Of a stretch of DNA of 64,000 nucleotides, positions 34,762 to 44,343 are shown piece after piece. The position numbers were made by a program, and so were the translations under genes. The notes below the pieces were generated by a model. The model saw only the letters and a program-made list of their open reading frames with translations. It was not told the origin of the DNA and ran no database searches. Numbering within the stretch: position 1 is the stretch's first letter; each line of letters begins with the position of its first letter. Source of the stretch: Anaerosphaera aminiphila DSM 21120. GTDB lineage: Bacteria > Bacillota > Clostridia > Tissierellales > Peptoniphilaceae. The stretch lies in assembly GCF_900129925.1 (NCBI RefSeq), contig NZ_FQXI01000001.1, positions 372,001 through 436,000 on the forward strand. The letters are read 5' to 3'.

Positions 34762-35118
34762 TTAAAGAGTTTTTAAAAGTTCATCATACTCCTCTTCTTT
34801 AAATCCAAATAGTACTTTTTCTTTAGTCACAAGTACAGGCCTTTTTACAAGCATTCCATCTGTAGCAAGAAGCTTTAATTTTTCATCATCTGTCATTTCT
34901 TTTAGTTTGTCTTTTAAATTTAATTCCCTATATAGTTTCCCACTTGTATTAAAACAATTATTTAACTCTCTGTTTCCAATTTTAATCCATTCCCTTAGTT
35001 CTTCTTCTGTTGGATTTTCATCTGTAATTTCACGGTAGTCATAATTTACTCCCTGTTCATCTAAGTATTTTCTGGCCTTTTTACAAGTTCCACATTTTAT
35101 ATAACAAATAAACTGCAT
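34762..35118 (-). CDS. Spx/MgsR/ArsC-family protein
   Basis: A 118-residue thioredoxin-fold protein of PF03960 with CGTC redox cysteines at residues 9-12 and the family ending around LVKRPVLVTKEKVLFGFKEEEY. Members include arsenate reductases and the RNA-polymerase-binding stress regulators Spx and MgsR. The CxxC and the lack of an ars operon lean toward the Spx side, but it could be a reductase. Start ATG 35118, with AAGGGG upstream, not the longer frame from 35163. Confidence 0.82.
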   Translation of the reverse strand: MQFICYIKCGTCKKARKYLDEQGVNYDYREITDENPTEEELREWIKIGNRELNNCFNTSGKLYRELNLKDKLKEMTDDEKLKLLATDGMLVKRPVLVTKEKVLFGFKEEEYDELLKTL

Positions 35119-35248
35119 AATCTTCAACCCCTTCAAATTTACTACACTACTTCTATTACCCATATATTAAAATTTCTATCTATGAAATAGTTTACTATCA
35201 TTTTAAAAATTTATTATATTTAAACTCAACTAAGCTATATATAATACA

Positions 35249-35284
35249 AAAAGTTTAGTTCTAAATATTTAAAACTAAACTTTT
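35249..35284 (-). terminator. Terminator of the xylose operon
   Basis: Twelve-bp perfect stem, AAAAGTTTAGTT (35249-35260) with its complement at 35273-35284, flanked by T-tracts. It lies just after the xylB stop. Confidence 0.85.
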
Positions 35285-35292
35285 ATTTTTTA

Positions 35293-36795
35293 TTAAATTT
35301 TCGCTAAATCTACATATAAATCTTTTAGTGCATAGTAACTTTTTTGGTAGATGTCATAATATTTTGAATACTCATCTAAGTTTGATTCATTTACTTCGTA
35401 CTTATCTCCATAGGAAATATACTTACTACATACTTCTTTTAAGTCAGTGTAGTGGCCACACGCCATTGAAGCTAAAATTGCAGCTCCCAAGTTTGTGCCT
35501 CCATCGCCTTTTATCTTTTCTATTGAAGAGTTAAAGTTATCTGTCAATATTTTTATCCAAGAGTCATTATTAGCTCCTCCACCTGTCAGATAAATATTGT
35601 CTACTTCCAGTCCAATGTGTCTGATTATTTCTAAACAATCTCTTAGCGAAAAGGTAACGCCCTCAATTACAGCTCTCATAAGGTCTTCTCTTTCGTGCAT
35701 TGCAGAAAGTCCAATAAAAGCGCCTCTTGCATTTGGATCTAAGTGCGGAGTTCTTTCGCCCATTAAATATGGTAAATAAATTAATTTGTTACTTCCAATA
35801 GAAGATTTATTTATGTCCTCTTCTATTTTCTTGTATATTTCACTTTCTTCAATATCTTTATAAAAATTGTCTTTAAACCAATTTACAGATAGCCCAGCAC
35901 CTTGTGTTACACCCATTACATGCCAAGTATTTGGAACTGCCGAACAAAAAGTGTGAATTCTTCCTTTTTCATCTGCTCTAATAGTATCACTTTGAGTAAA
36001 TACTACTCCACTAGTTCCTATTGTGGCAAAGGTTTCACCATCATTTACAACACCGCACCCAATTGCTGCTGCTGCATTATCTCCTGCACCTGCTGCAATT
36101 GTAACTTTATGTTTTATTCCAAGTCCTTCTGCTAAATTTTCTTTTAAATATCCTGTTGGTTCCACTGATTCATATAATTTTGGTAGCATATCCATATCTA
36201 TATTAAATGTGTCACAAACTTTTTTAGACCATGTTCTATTAGGGACGTCTAATATTTGCATTCCACTTGCATCTGATACATCTGTGGCATAGTCACCTGA
36301 AAGATAAAATCTCAAGTAGTCCTTTGGTAAAAGTATGTGCTTACACTGTTTATACAGTTCCGGTTCATGTTTTTGTACCCATAAAATTTTAGATAGAGTA
36401 AACCCTGTAAGTGCAGGATTTGCTGTTATCTTTATAATTTCATCACCAAAGATATTATTTATGTCGTCACACTCTTCTTCTGTTCTCTGATCACACCAAA
36501 GTATTGGCGGTCTTAGCACATTGTCATTTTCATCTAACATTACAAGGCCATGCATCTGACCTGTAAGGCCTATTCCCATTAAACTTTCAAGTTCTTTAGA
36601 ATGATTTTCCTTGAGCTCCTTAAAAGTTGAATCAACAGCAGCTATCCAATCAGTCGAATTTTGTTCTGCCCAGCCATTATGTGGCTGTATCATTTCATAT
36701 TCTCTACTGATAGTTGCAACGGTTTTAAATTCCTCACTGTATAGAACAGTCTTTAAAGATGAAGTGCCTAAATCTATACCTAAAAAATACTTCAT
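35293..36795 (-). CDS. xylB: Xylulokinase
   Basis: A 500-residue FGGY-family kinase making xylulose 5-phosphate. LGIDLGTSSLKTVLY is the phosphate-1 motif, GQMHGLV and WCDQRTEEE the sugar-binding region, and TGGGANNDSW the adenosine motif. It is the last gene of the xylose operon, separated from xylA by a 46-base gap holding a stem-loop. Length and motifs are normal. Confidence 0.95.
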   Translation of the reverse strand: MKYFLGIDLGTSSLKTVLYSEEFKTVATISREYEMIQPHNGWAEQNSTDWIAAVDSTFKELKENHSKELESLMGIGLTGQMHGLVMLDENDNVLRPPILWCDQRTEEECDDINNIFGDEIIKITANPALTGFTLSKILWVQKHEPELYKQCKHILLPKDYLRFYLSGDYATDVSDASGMQILDVPNRTWSKKVCDTFNIDMDMLPKLYESVEPTGYLKENLAEGLGIKHKVTIAAGAGDNAAAAIGCGVVNDGETFATIGTSGVVFTQSDTIRADEKGRIHTFCSAVPNTWHVMGVTQGAGLSVNWFKDNFYKDIEESEIYKKIEEDINKSSIGSNKLIYLPYLMGERTPHLDPNARGAFIGLSAMHEREDLMRAVIEGVTFSLRDCLEIIRHIGLEVDNIYLTGGGANNDSWIKILTDNFNSSIEKIKGDGGTNLGAAILASMACGHYTDLKEVCSKYISYGDKYEVNESNLDEYSKYYDIYQKSYYALKDLYVDLAKI

Positions 36796-36816
36796 ATCTC
36801 ACCTCTACTATGAATA

Positions 36817-36836
36817 AAGGCACAATACTGTGCCTT
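36817..36836 (-). other. Intercistronic stem-loop between xylA and xylB
   Basis: AAGGCACA-N4-TGTGCCTT, an 8-bp GC-containing perfect stem, lies 5 bases after the xylA stop. It has no strong T-tract, so it probably protects the upstream mRNA end or partly stops transcription. Confidence 0.6.
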
Positions 36837-36841
36837 CATTC

Positions 36842-38158
36842 TTATTTATATATTATTTGATTTAAAATGTTTTCTAAATATTCCTGTCTTCCACTTTCTA
36901 CTTCTGAATTGTCTTTCCCCTCTAGTACATATTTTTCTAACTCTTCTAGAGAAGTATTATCTTCAACTATTTTTTTACCTATTCCATCTTTATAGCTTGA
37001 ATATCTTTGTTCTACAAACTCTTCAATTCTGCCATCTTCAATAAGTTCATATGCTTTTATTAAACCTAGAGCGAATGTGTCCATTCCACTAATATATCCA
37101 TATACTATATCTTCATAGGTAAATGAAGGTCTTCTAACTTTTGCATCAAAGTTTAAACCACCGTTTGTAAATCCGCCTGCTTTTATAATTTCAAGCATTG
37201 CAAGTGTGGCATCTTTTACGTCAGTTGGAAATTGATCTGTATCCCAGCCAAGATGTGCATCTCCTTGATTCGCATCTACACTACCTAAAACTCCGTTAAT
37301 TCTAGCCATAGCCAAATCATGATTAAATGTATGTCCTGCAAGTGTAGCATGGTTTGCCTCTATATTTAATTTAAAATCATCCATTAGGTCATATTTTCTA
37401 AGGAATGCCAAAACTGTTGAAGTATCATAGTCATATTGGTGTTTAGTTGGCTCTTTTGGCTTAGGTTCTATATAAAAGTCGCCTTTAAAACCTTTACTTC
37501 TTCCATATTTTACTGCCATTTTCATAAGTCTTGCCATGTTGTCCAGTTCAAAGTCCATTCTTGTATTTAAAAGAGTTTCATAGCCTTCTCTTCCACCCCA
37601 AAATACATATCCTGTTCCACCAAGTTCTACAGTTGCATCAATTGCATTTTTAATTTGAGCTGCTGCATGTGCAAAGCTGTCTGCTCTGCAAGATGTTCCT
37701 GCACCGTGCATATATCTTGGATCTCCGAAACAATTAGCTGTTCCCCAAAGTAATTTTATATCTGTGCCTTCCATTTTAGATTTAATGTAAGCAACTATTT
37801 CTTGAAGATTTTTCTTTGTCTCTTCAAAAGTTTCTCCCACAGGTGCAATATCTACATCGTGGAAACAAAAGTATTTTATTCCCATTTTTGTCATAAATTC
37901 AAAACCTGCATCAACTCTGGCTTTTGCTCTTAACATTGGATCTTCTGTTCCATAAGTTCTATCCATTGTTGCTTCACCAAATGGATCTGTTCCCACAGCT
38001 GTTAGCGTGTGCCACCAAGACATTGCAAATTTTAAATGTTCTTCCATTGTCTTTCCATCAATAATTTTTTCTGCATCATAAAACTTATATGAAAAAGGAT
38101 TTTTTGAATTTGGTCCCTCATATTTTACTTCCGGCATATCTTTAAAAAATTTATTCAT
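36842..38158 (-). CDS. xylA: Xylose isomerase
   Basis: A 438-residue class II xylose isomerase (xylose to xylulose). The catalytic His is in [10 protein letters not shown]; metal ligands lie in [28 protein letters not shown] and DTDQFPTD. It starts 10 bases after xylH, placing metabolism and uptake in one transcript. Length is normal for class II enzymes. Confidence 0.97.
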   Translation of the reverse strand: MNKFFKDMPEVKYEGPNSKNPFSYKFYDAEKIIDGKTMEEHLKFAMSWWHTLTAVGTDPFGEATMDRTYGTEDPMLRAKARVDAGFEFMTKMGIKYFCFHDVDIAPVGETFEETKKNLQEIVAYIKSKMEGTDIKLLWGTANCFGDPRYMHGAGTSCRADSFAHAAAQIKNAIDATVELGGTGYVFWGGREGYETLLNTRMDFELDNMARLMKMAVKYGRSKGFKGDFYIEPKPKEPTKHQYDYDTSTVLAFLRKYDLMDDFKLNIEANHATLAGHTFNHDLAMARINGVLGSVDANQGDAHLGWDTDQFPTDVKDATLAMLEIIKAGGFTNGGLNFDAKVRRPSFTYEDIVYGYISGMDTFALGLIKAYELIEDGRIEEFVEQRYSSYKDGIGKKIVEDNTSLEELEKYVLEGKDNSEVESGRQEYLENILNQIIYK

Positions 38159-38167
38159 TTTACTCTC

Positions 38168-39343
38168 CTAACCTTTCTTTCTTCTGCTGACAACATCAAA
38201 AGCTACTGCTATTAACAGTACCAATCCCTTTATTGCCTGTTGCCAATCTATTCCTATTCCCATTATTGACATTCCGTTATTTAGAATACCCATTACAAGT
38301 CCTCCAATAACAGCTCCAATAATAGTCCCAACTCCTCCTGAAGCTGAAGCTCCACCTATATAACATGAAGCTATAGCGTCAAGCTCTAAACCTGAACCCG
38401 CTGAAGGTGCTGCTGCATTTAGTCTTCCTGAGAATACGATACCTGCAAGTGCTGCTAAAAAACCCATATTGACATATACTAAGAAAAATATTCTATTAGT
38501 ATTTATTCCGGATAGTTTTGTAGCTCTCTCATTGCCTCCAAAGGCATATATACTTCTTCCAAGAGTGGTTTTTTGAGTTATAAAAGTGTAAATTACAACT
38601 AAAAGTGCCAATACTATTAATATAATTGGAACTCCTTTGTATAAACTCAACCAATACATAAAAAATACAATTATTGCAACTTCTAATAGTATCTTTGTTA
38701 TAAATTTATTATGAGAAGTTGAAACTATACTGTATTTAACTTCTTGTTTTCTCTTATTTACCTCATAGAAAACAATCATTGCAATTAAAACTACCATTAC
38801 AATTAAAGTGCTAATACCTATTGGCCCTATTTTTCCAAGTTCCGGCATAAAAGAAGATGCAATGTATCTGTAAGATATTGGGAATGGAGCTAGAGTATTA
38901 CCATTTAAAATTATCATAGTAATTCCCTTAAATATTAACATCCCTGCCAAAGTTACTATAAAAGCCGGAACCCTAACATATGCTATCCAAAATCCCTGCC
39001 ACGCACCTACAAGTATTCCAAGACCTAGACATATTACAATGGACAACCAAACCGGCAAGCCCTTTGTAATAATTAACATGCCTGCAACAGCACTTATCAT
39101 TCCAAGTACAGAACCTACAGACAAATCTATATTTCCAGTCAATATACATGGCAACATTCCTATTGCCAATATTAATATGTAGCTATTTTGCATAACCAAC
39201 TTAGAAACATTCATTGGCTTTAGTAAAATGCCTTTAGTAGATATTTGAAAAAATATAGATATTGCCACTAGAGCTATGAACATTGCATATTTTCTAAAAT
39301 CAAATTTACTTTTTCCTAATGATTTATTTAGTTCACTATTCAT
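38168..39343 (-). CDS. xylH: Xylose ABC transporter permease
   Basis: A 391-residue permease of the ribose/xylose class with about ten membrane segments. GNIDLSVGS and [15 protein letters not shown] are family hallmarks. It overlaps xylG by 8 bases. Together with XylF and XylG it forms the high-affinity xylose importer. Confidence 0.93.
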   Translation of the reverse strand: MNSELNKSLGKSKFDFRKYAMFIALVAISIFFQISTKGILLKPMNVSKLVMQNSYILILAIGMLPCILTGNIDLSVGSVLGMISAVAGMLIITKGLPVWLSIVICLGLGILVGAWQGFWIAYVRVPAFIVTLAGMLIFKGITMIILNGNTLAPFPISYRYIASSFMPELGKIGPIGISTLIVMVVLIAMIVFYEVNKRKQEVKYSIVSTSHNKFITKILLEVAIIVFFMYWLSLYKGVPIILIVLALLVVIYTFITQKTTLGRSIYAFGGNERATKLSGINTNRIFFLVYVNMGFLAALAGIVFSGRLNAAAPSAGSGLELDAIASCYIGGASASGGVGTIIGAVIGGLVMGILNNGMSIMGIGIDWQQAIKGLVLLIAVAFDVVSRRKKG

Positions 39344-40880
39344 CTTTTTCTCCTTTTGTCGATTGCATAATAGCTTTCATAATGTTTTCTTGACTTACTG
39401 ATTCTTTGCTTAATTCGCCAACAATCTTGCCATCATTCATTACATACACCCTATCACTTAATCCTATTACTTCTGGCATTTCAGATGATATTACGATAAT
39501 TGACCTTCCCTCAGCTGCCAATTCATTAATTATTGTATATATTTCATATTTTGCTCCCACGTCTATACCTCTAGTTGGCTCATCTAAAATTAATATGTCA
39601 GGGTCAGAATAAATCCACCTTGCCAACATAATTTTTTGTTGATTTCCACCTGATAATTTTTCAGCGTGATACATTACATTTGGAGCTTTAATATTTATTT
39701 TCTCTTTATATTCATTTGCAACTTTTAATTCTTCATTATCATTTACTATGCCCTTTTTACTTATCTTGTCTAAACTCGGCAATGTAACATTGTTTTTTAT
39801 ACTCTGTTCTAAAATTAACCCTTGAGATTTTCTATCTTCAGTTACATAGGCTATTTTATTATCTATAGCTTCTCTAGGATTATTTACTTCAATTTTTTTT
39901 CCGTCTTTATAAATTTCTCCGGATTTATAGATTCCATAGGATTTTCCAAATATGCTCATGGCAAGTTCTGTTCTGCCACATCCCATTAAGCCTGCTATTC
40001 CTATTACTTCACCTTTTCTAACGTATAAATTTATATCATTTGAAACTAATTTGTCAGGAACGACTTCTGATTCCACTGTCCAATTTTTAACTTCCAATTG
40101 AACATCTCCAATTTCCACATTTCGCTTTGGAAATCTGTCTTTTATTTCTCTTCCAACCATTCCCTTAATAATTCTGTCTTCAGATATGTCATCTGTCTTT
40201 CTATTTAGTGTTTCTATAGTTTTTCCATCTCTTATAATAGTAATTTCATCAGCAATTTCATTTATTTCTTTTAACTTATGTGAAATTATTATTGAAGTTA
40301 TTCCCTGTTTCTTTAAGTCCAGTATTAACTTTAAAAGCTTTTCACTATCATCATCATTTAATGATGCTGTAGGTTCATCTAATATTAATAGTTTTACATC
40401 TTTTGAAAGCGCCTTTGCAATTTCAACTAACTGTTGTTTCCCAACACTTATCTCCTCTATTAACGCATTTAAATCTTCATCTAAACCGACAAGCTCTGTA
40501 TATTTTTTTGCATCATTATAAGTTTTATTCCAATCAATTATTCCCTTTTTACTTCTTTCATTTCCTAAAAATATATTTTCTTTTACGGATAAATTTGGAA
40601 CTAGTGCAAGCTCTTGATGAATTATTACAATTCCCTTATCTTCACTTTCTTTAATATTTTTAAGTTTACAAACTTCTCCTTCGTAAATTATATCTCCAGA
40701 GTAAGTTCCATAGGGATATACTCCACTTAAAATATTCATAAGAGTGGATTTTCCTGCACCATTTTCTCCAACAATGGCATGTATTGTCCCTTCTACTACA
40801 TTTAAGTTAACATCATCTAAAGCTTTAACTCCAGGGAATTCCTTAGTAATGTTTTTCATTTGTAAGATGTACTCTGCCAT
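39336..40880 (-). CDS. xylG: Xylose ABC transporter ATP-binding protein
   Basis: A 514-residue protein with two fused ATPase domains. The first has [10 protein letters not shown] and [10 protein letters not shown]; the second has degenerate Walker [24 protein letters not shown] and [12 protein letters not shown]. This is the standard CUT2 sugar-import layout. It begins 62 bases after xylF, with a stem-loop in the gap. Confidence 0.95.
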   Translation of the reverse strand: MAEYILQMKNITKEFPGVKALDDVNLNVVEGTIHAIVGENGAGKSTLMNILSGVYPYGTYSGDIIYEGEVCKLKNIKESEDKGIVIIHQELALVPNLSVKENIFLGNERSKKGIIDWNKTYNDAKKYTELVGLDEDLNALIEEISVGKQQLVEIAKALSKDVKLLILDEPTASLNDDDSEKLLKLILDLKKQGITSIIISHKLKEINEIADEITIIRDGKTIETLNRKTDDISEDRIIKGMVGREIKDRFPKRNVEIGDVQLEVKNWTVESEVVPDKLVSNDINLYVRKGEVIGIAGLMGCGRTELAMSIFGKSYGIYKSGEIYKDGKKIEVNNPREAIDNKIAYVTEDRKSQGLILEQSIKNNVTLPSLDKISKKGIVNDNEELKVANEYKEKINIKAPNVMYHAEKLSGGNQQKIMLARWIYSDPDILILDEPTRGIDVGAKYEIYTIINELAAEGRSIIVISSEMPEVIGLSDRVYVMNDGKIVGELSKESVSQENIMKAIMQSTKGEKDE

Positions 40881-40900
40881 ATTTTCCTCCTAAATTAAGC

Positions 40901-40931
40901 TGACCAGGCAAGGATTAACCTCACCCGGTCA
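40901..40931 (-). other. GC-rich intercistronic stem-loop between xylF and xylG
   Basis: Arms at 40901-40913 and 40919-40931 pair over 13 bp in the minus-strand RNA (three G-U pairs), with a 5-base loop. No T-tract follows, so it is likely a 3' stabiliser for xylF mRNA rather than a terminator, raising binding protein over transporter. Confidence 0.65.
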
Positions 40932-40942
40932 ATTCTCAATCT

Positions 40943-42067
40943 CTATTTGCTTTCTGCAGCTACTTCTTCTTCAGTATAGTATCCGCCGTCAATTAATAAC
41001 TCTTTATAGTTATCTTTATCAACTGCAACTGGATCTAGTAAGTATGAAGGAACTACTTTTACTTCATTATCATAAGTTTCTGTATCATTTACTGGAACTT
41101 CTGTTTCATTTACAATTGCATCTACCATTTCTACTACTTTGTCAGCTAACGCTCTAGTATCTTTAAATACTGACATTGATTGGTCTCCTGCAACTATTGC
41201 CTTAACATTTGCTATATTACAATCTTGTCCTGTAATAACTGGCATTGGTTTTTCTTCAGTACCGTAACCTGCTGATTTAAGAGCTGATTGAACTCCCAGT
41301 GATACTGAGTCATTTGAACATAGAACTGCATCAATTTTATCAGTTGTGTAGTTTGCTGTAATGATATTGTCCATTCTAGCTTGAGCTGTCTGCTCATCCC
41401 AGTTAGTAGTAGCTGCTTGTTCTTTAGTTGTTTGACCTGATTTAACAACTAGTTGACCATTATCTATATATGGTTGTAGAACGTTCATAGCTCCACCAAA
41501 GAAATAGTTAACGTTATTATCATCTAGTGGTCCTGTAGTTATTTCAAGATTAAAAGGTCCCTTGCCTTCTTTTAATCCTAGAGCTTCTTCAATATAAGTT
41601 CCTTGAATTGTTCCAACTGTTTCATTGTCAAAAGTTGCATAGTAATCAACAGCTTCTGTATTTACAATTAATCTGTCATAAGCTATTACTTTTATTCCCT
41701 CTTCTTTAGCACTTTCAAGAACTGTACTAAGAGCACTTCCGTCAATTGAACCAACAACTAATACTTTTGCTCCCTTAGTAATCATATTTTCAATTTGAGA
41801 TACTTGAGTGTCAATTTTATTTTCTGCAAATTGAAGTTCTACATCATATCCCAATTTCTTTAGGGCAGCTTCCATATTTGAACCATCTTGATTCCATCTT
41901 TGAAGTGATTTAGTTGGCATTGAAACTCCTACTAATATGCCTTTACTCTCTGCAGCTTCTCCACCTTCAGCTGTGTTTTCATTTTTTCCTCCACAAGCTG
42001 TTAGTATTCCAAGCATCATTGTTAGTACTAATACTAACCCTAAAATCTTTTTACCTTTAATTTTCAT
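40943..42067 (-). CDS. xylF: Xylose-binding lipoprotein
   Basis: A 374-residue substrate-binding protein. The signal peptide ends in LTAC, with lipobox Cys25, so it is anchored outside the membrane. The mature part is a periplasmic-binding-protein type I fold (peripla_BP_4), starting at ILVGVSMPTKSLQRW. The xylAB genes downstream make xylose the likely ligand. It follows the LacI-type regulator by 21 bases. Confidence 0.92.
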   Translation of the reverse strand: MKIKGKKILGLVLVLTMMLGILTACGGKNENTAEGGEAAESKGILVGVSMPTKSLQRWNQDGSNMEAALKKLGYDVELQFAENKIDTQVSQIENMITKGAKVLVVGSIDGSALSTVLESAKEEGIKVIAYDRLIVNTEAVDYYATFDNETVGTIQGTYIEEALGLKEGKGPFNLEITTGPLDDNNVNYFFGGAMNVLQPYIDNGQLVVKSGQTTKEQAATTNWDEQTAQARMDNIITANYTTDKIDAVLCSNDSVSLGVQSALKSAGYGTEEKPMPVITGQDCNIANVKAIVAGDQSMSVFKDTRALADKVVEMVDAIVNETEVPVNDTETYDNEVKVVPSYLLDPVAVDKDNYKELLIDGGYYTEEEVAAESK

Positions 42068-42088
42068 ACTTTTCCCCCTTTAAATAAG

Positions 42089-43060
42089 TTATGTACTCTC
42101 TCTTTGAATTAGTTTTACAGGATCATAAAATCTCTTTTCCTTAATATTCTTCCCTTCAACTAAGTCCAGCAATAAGTTAATACACTTTGAAGCGATTCCG
42201 TCTACAGATTGCTCAATAGTTGTAAGACTAGGATAACTTAATCCACCTATATAAGAATTGTCAAACCCTATAACCTTTGTCTCTTTGGGTATATTTACCC
42301 CTCTTTTAAGCAAGTATCTCAAAATTAATACTGCGGCAATATCATTAAATACAAAAATTCCATCATATTCAGTAATATCTTTATCACCTATGTTTTCTTC
42401 CAAATTATATGCAACGTGAAAATCACTATCAAATTGCACTATATCAAAATTTACATTTTGCCTTTTAGCTTCGTCTTTAAAACCTAAATATCTCAACTCT
42501 GCAGCTTCAAAACTCTTTGGACCTCTAATGTGAAGTATTTTTTTGCAACCTCTTTCCAACAAGTGTTTTAAAGCTAACTGCCCACCTTTAAAATTATCAG
42601 CAGCAACAGTTATAATTTTGTCATTTACCTCAGTTTCAAAAGAAACTATTGGTGTCTTTAATTTAGACATTTCAGATTTTAATTGAGTTCTAGTTGTAAT
42701 TATTCCCTTCACTCTGTAGCCTTTTAATAACCTTATAGCTTCTCGTTCCTTGTCTATATCGTCATTAGTTGTGAAAAGGATTACACCATATCCTCTCTCT
42801 TGAGCTTTTTCCTCTAAGTGCATTGTCATCTCTGCAAAAAATGGATTAGATAAACTGGATACAACTATACCTATTAAATTTGAACTATTCTTAAAAACAG
42901 CTCGAGCATTTTCATTTGGAACATAGTCTAATTCTTTAATTGCCTTTTTGATTACTTCTGCAGACTCACTACTTACATAACCACTATCGTTAATATATCT
43001 GGATATTGTCGCTATGCTTAAACCTGTTGCTTTTGATATATCTCTTATTGACGAGTCAAT
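42089..43060 (-). CDS. LacI-family regulator of the xylose operon
   Basis: A LacI/GalR repressor: helix-turn-helix SIRDISKATGLSIATISRYINDSG at the N-terminus, hinge PNENARAVF, then a periplasmic-binding-like sugar domain. The frame is open to an ATG at 43135, but that ATG has no ribosome binding site and would add 25 residues that no LacI protein needs, and the added stretch contains an 18-bp palindrome. The best placed start is ATT at 43060, 5 bases after GAGG. The protein would then have 323 residues. Xylose or xylulose is the presumed inducer. Its position before xylF suggests autoregulation of the whole operon. Confidence 0.8.
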   Translation of the reverse strand: MDSSIRDISKATGLSIATISRYINDSGYVSSESAEVIKKAIKELDYVPNENARAVFKNSSNLIGIVVSSLSNPFFAEMTMHLEEKAQERGYGVILFTTNDDIDKEREAIRLLKGYRVKGIITTRTQLKSEMSKLKTPIVSFETEVNDKIITVAADNFKGGQLALKHLLERGCKKILHIRGPKSFEAAELRYLGFKDEAKRQNVNFDIVQFDSDFHVAYNLEENIGDKDITEYDGIFVFNDIAAVLILRYLLKRGVNIPKETKVIGFDNSYIGGLSYPSLTTIEQSVDGIASKCINLLLDLVEGKNIKEKRFYDPVKLIQREST

Positions 43061-43072
43061 CGCCCCCTCTTC

Positions 43073-43090
43073 TGTGTAACATGTTACACA
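43073..43090 (-). promoter_or_regulatory. 18-bp palindrome, candidate operator of the LacI-type regulator
   Basis: TGTGTAACATGTTACACA is a perfect palindrome just upstream of the proposed ATT start, between promoter and coding region. It resembles LacI-family operators in its TGTAA/TTACA ends, though the usual central CG is missing. Binding here would block the transcript early. Confidence 0.65.
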
Positions 43091-43158
43091 ATGGTTAAAA
43101 AATATATTTACTACTCGAATTACAATATGTGTCATACTTATAAAAGTTCTATCATATA

Positions 43159-43220
43159 TTGTACATTCTTATATTTTATTATATATTATTATATATTCAT
43201 GTCAATAGTTTAATGTACAA
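43159..43220. promoter_or_regulatory. Paired TTGTACATT sites around the lacI/galM promoters
   Basis: TTGTACATT (43159-43167) and AATGTACAA (43212-43220) are inverse copies, each with a TGTACA core, that bracket the leftward promoter. They are candidates for a second regulator acting on both directions. Confidence 0.45.
43178..43205 (-). promoter_or_regulatory. Promoter of the xylose operon
   Basis: TTGACA (43205-43200) and TATAAT (43183-43178), both consensus, spaced by 16 bp on the minus strand. Confidence 0.75.
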
Positions 43221-43243
43221 AAAATACAAATATAGGAGAAATT

Positions 43244-44242
43244 ATGAAAACCATTGCAGGAAAAATATTTTCTAAATATTTTAATAACTATGTTGATGTA
43301 ATCACCCTCTCAAATGAAAACTTAACAGTTGAATTTTGTAACTATGGAGCCATGATTACAAAGCTTATAGTCAACAAATACAATTTAGACATTGTATTGG
43401 GGTGTAGTTCTATAGAAGAATACACTATTCAAGATAAGTTCTTTGGTTCTACAATAGGAAGATATGCAAATAGGATTAAAAACGGAGAGTTTAGCATTGA
43501 CTCCCAAAAGTACAATCTGTCTATTAATGAGCCCCCTAACCACCTCCACGGAGGATTTGAAGGATTTCATAAAAAATTGTGGAATTATAAAATAGTTGAT
43601 AATTCAATAGTTTTTTCTTATTTAAGCAGTAATCTTGAAGAGGGATACCCTGGAAATTTATCTGTGAAAGTTAAATACACTCTTACTAAAAGTGATTTGC
43701 TTATTGAGTACTTTGCCACCTCTAATAGAGATACTATAGTCAACTTGACAAACCACAGTTACTTTAATTTAAATGGAGAGGGAGTGGGAAATATAAAAAA
43801 TCACATTTTCCAAATAAATTCAGATTTTTATACAGAATTTGACGGAGAAAGTATTCCCACAGGAAATTTAATAAATGTTGAAAATACTCCTTTAAATTTT
43901 AAAAATGCTACTTCAATTGATAAAATGTGTTCTAATAAAAAAATCATGAACTATGACAATAACTATGTTTTAAACTCTTCCAATGATTTTAAAGTTTTAG
44001 TTAGTTCACCTTCTACAAATATTACTATGAAATTATATACTGACTATCCATGTATGCAGTTTTTTACAGCTTCAAACTTAGAAAACTTCACAGGAAAAAC
44101 TAACACTTATTCAAATTTTTCTGCCTTTTGTCTGGAACCTCAGTATGCTCCTAACTCTATAAATATAAAGAGTTTTGTGCAGCCTATTTTAAAAAAAGAC
44201 GATATATATAATCACTTTATTAAATATGAATTTATTATTTAA
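43244..44242 (+). CDS. galM: Aldose 1-epimerase (mutarotase)
   Basis: A 332-residue aldose epimerase interconverting alpha and beta sugars. GSTIGRYANRI, PPNHLHGGFEGFHKK (His), NLTNHSYFNL (catalytic His) and FCLEPQY (catalytic Glu) are all present. It is divergent from the xylose operon, which suits a role in making the xylose anomer that XylA or the transporter needs. ATG 43244 follows GGAG. Confidence 0.92.
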   Translation: MKTIAGKIFSKYFNNYVDVITLSNENLTVEFCNYGAMITKLIVNKYNLDIVLGCSSIEEYTIQDKFFGSTIGRYANRIKNGEFSIDSQKYNLSINEPPNHLHGGFEGFHKKLWNYKIVDNSIVFSYLSSNLEEGYPGNLSVKVKYTLTKSDLLIEYFATSNRDTIVNLTNHSYFNLNGEGVGNIKNHIFQINSDFYTEFDGESIPTGNLINVENTPLNFKNATSIDKMCSNKKIMNYDNNYVLNSSNDFKVLVSSPSTNITMKLYTDYPCMQFFTASNLENFTGKTNTYSNFSAFCLEPQYAPNSINIKSFVQPILKKDDIYNHFIKYEFII

Positions 44243-44258
44243 AATATGCAAACGCTTG

Positions 44259-44287
44259 TTGACTAATCTTATTTAAATATCTATACT
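44259..44287 (+). promoter_or_regulatory. Promoter of the nhaC-like gene
   Basis: TTGACT (44259-44264) and TATACT (44282-44287), 17 bp apart. A cre-like sequence, TGCAAACGCTTGTT, with two mismatches to the consensus ends directly at the -35. Confidence 0.65.
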
Positions 44288-44343
44288 GTTAAATTGTGAG
44301 TAAATTTTAATAAAAATTTTAATAAAAAGAGGTGCATTCATTA

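Noticed and set aside
44247-44260. cre site for CcpA upstream of nhaC
   Set aside because: TGCAAACGCTTGTT has two mismatches at its conserved end and no other cre site is seen near the xylose genes, so I mention it only within the promoter entry.
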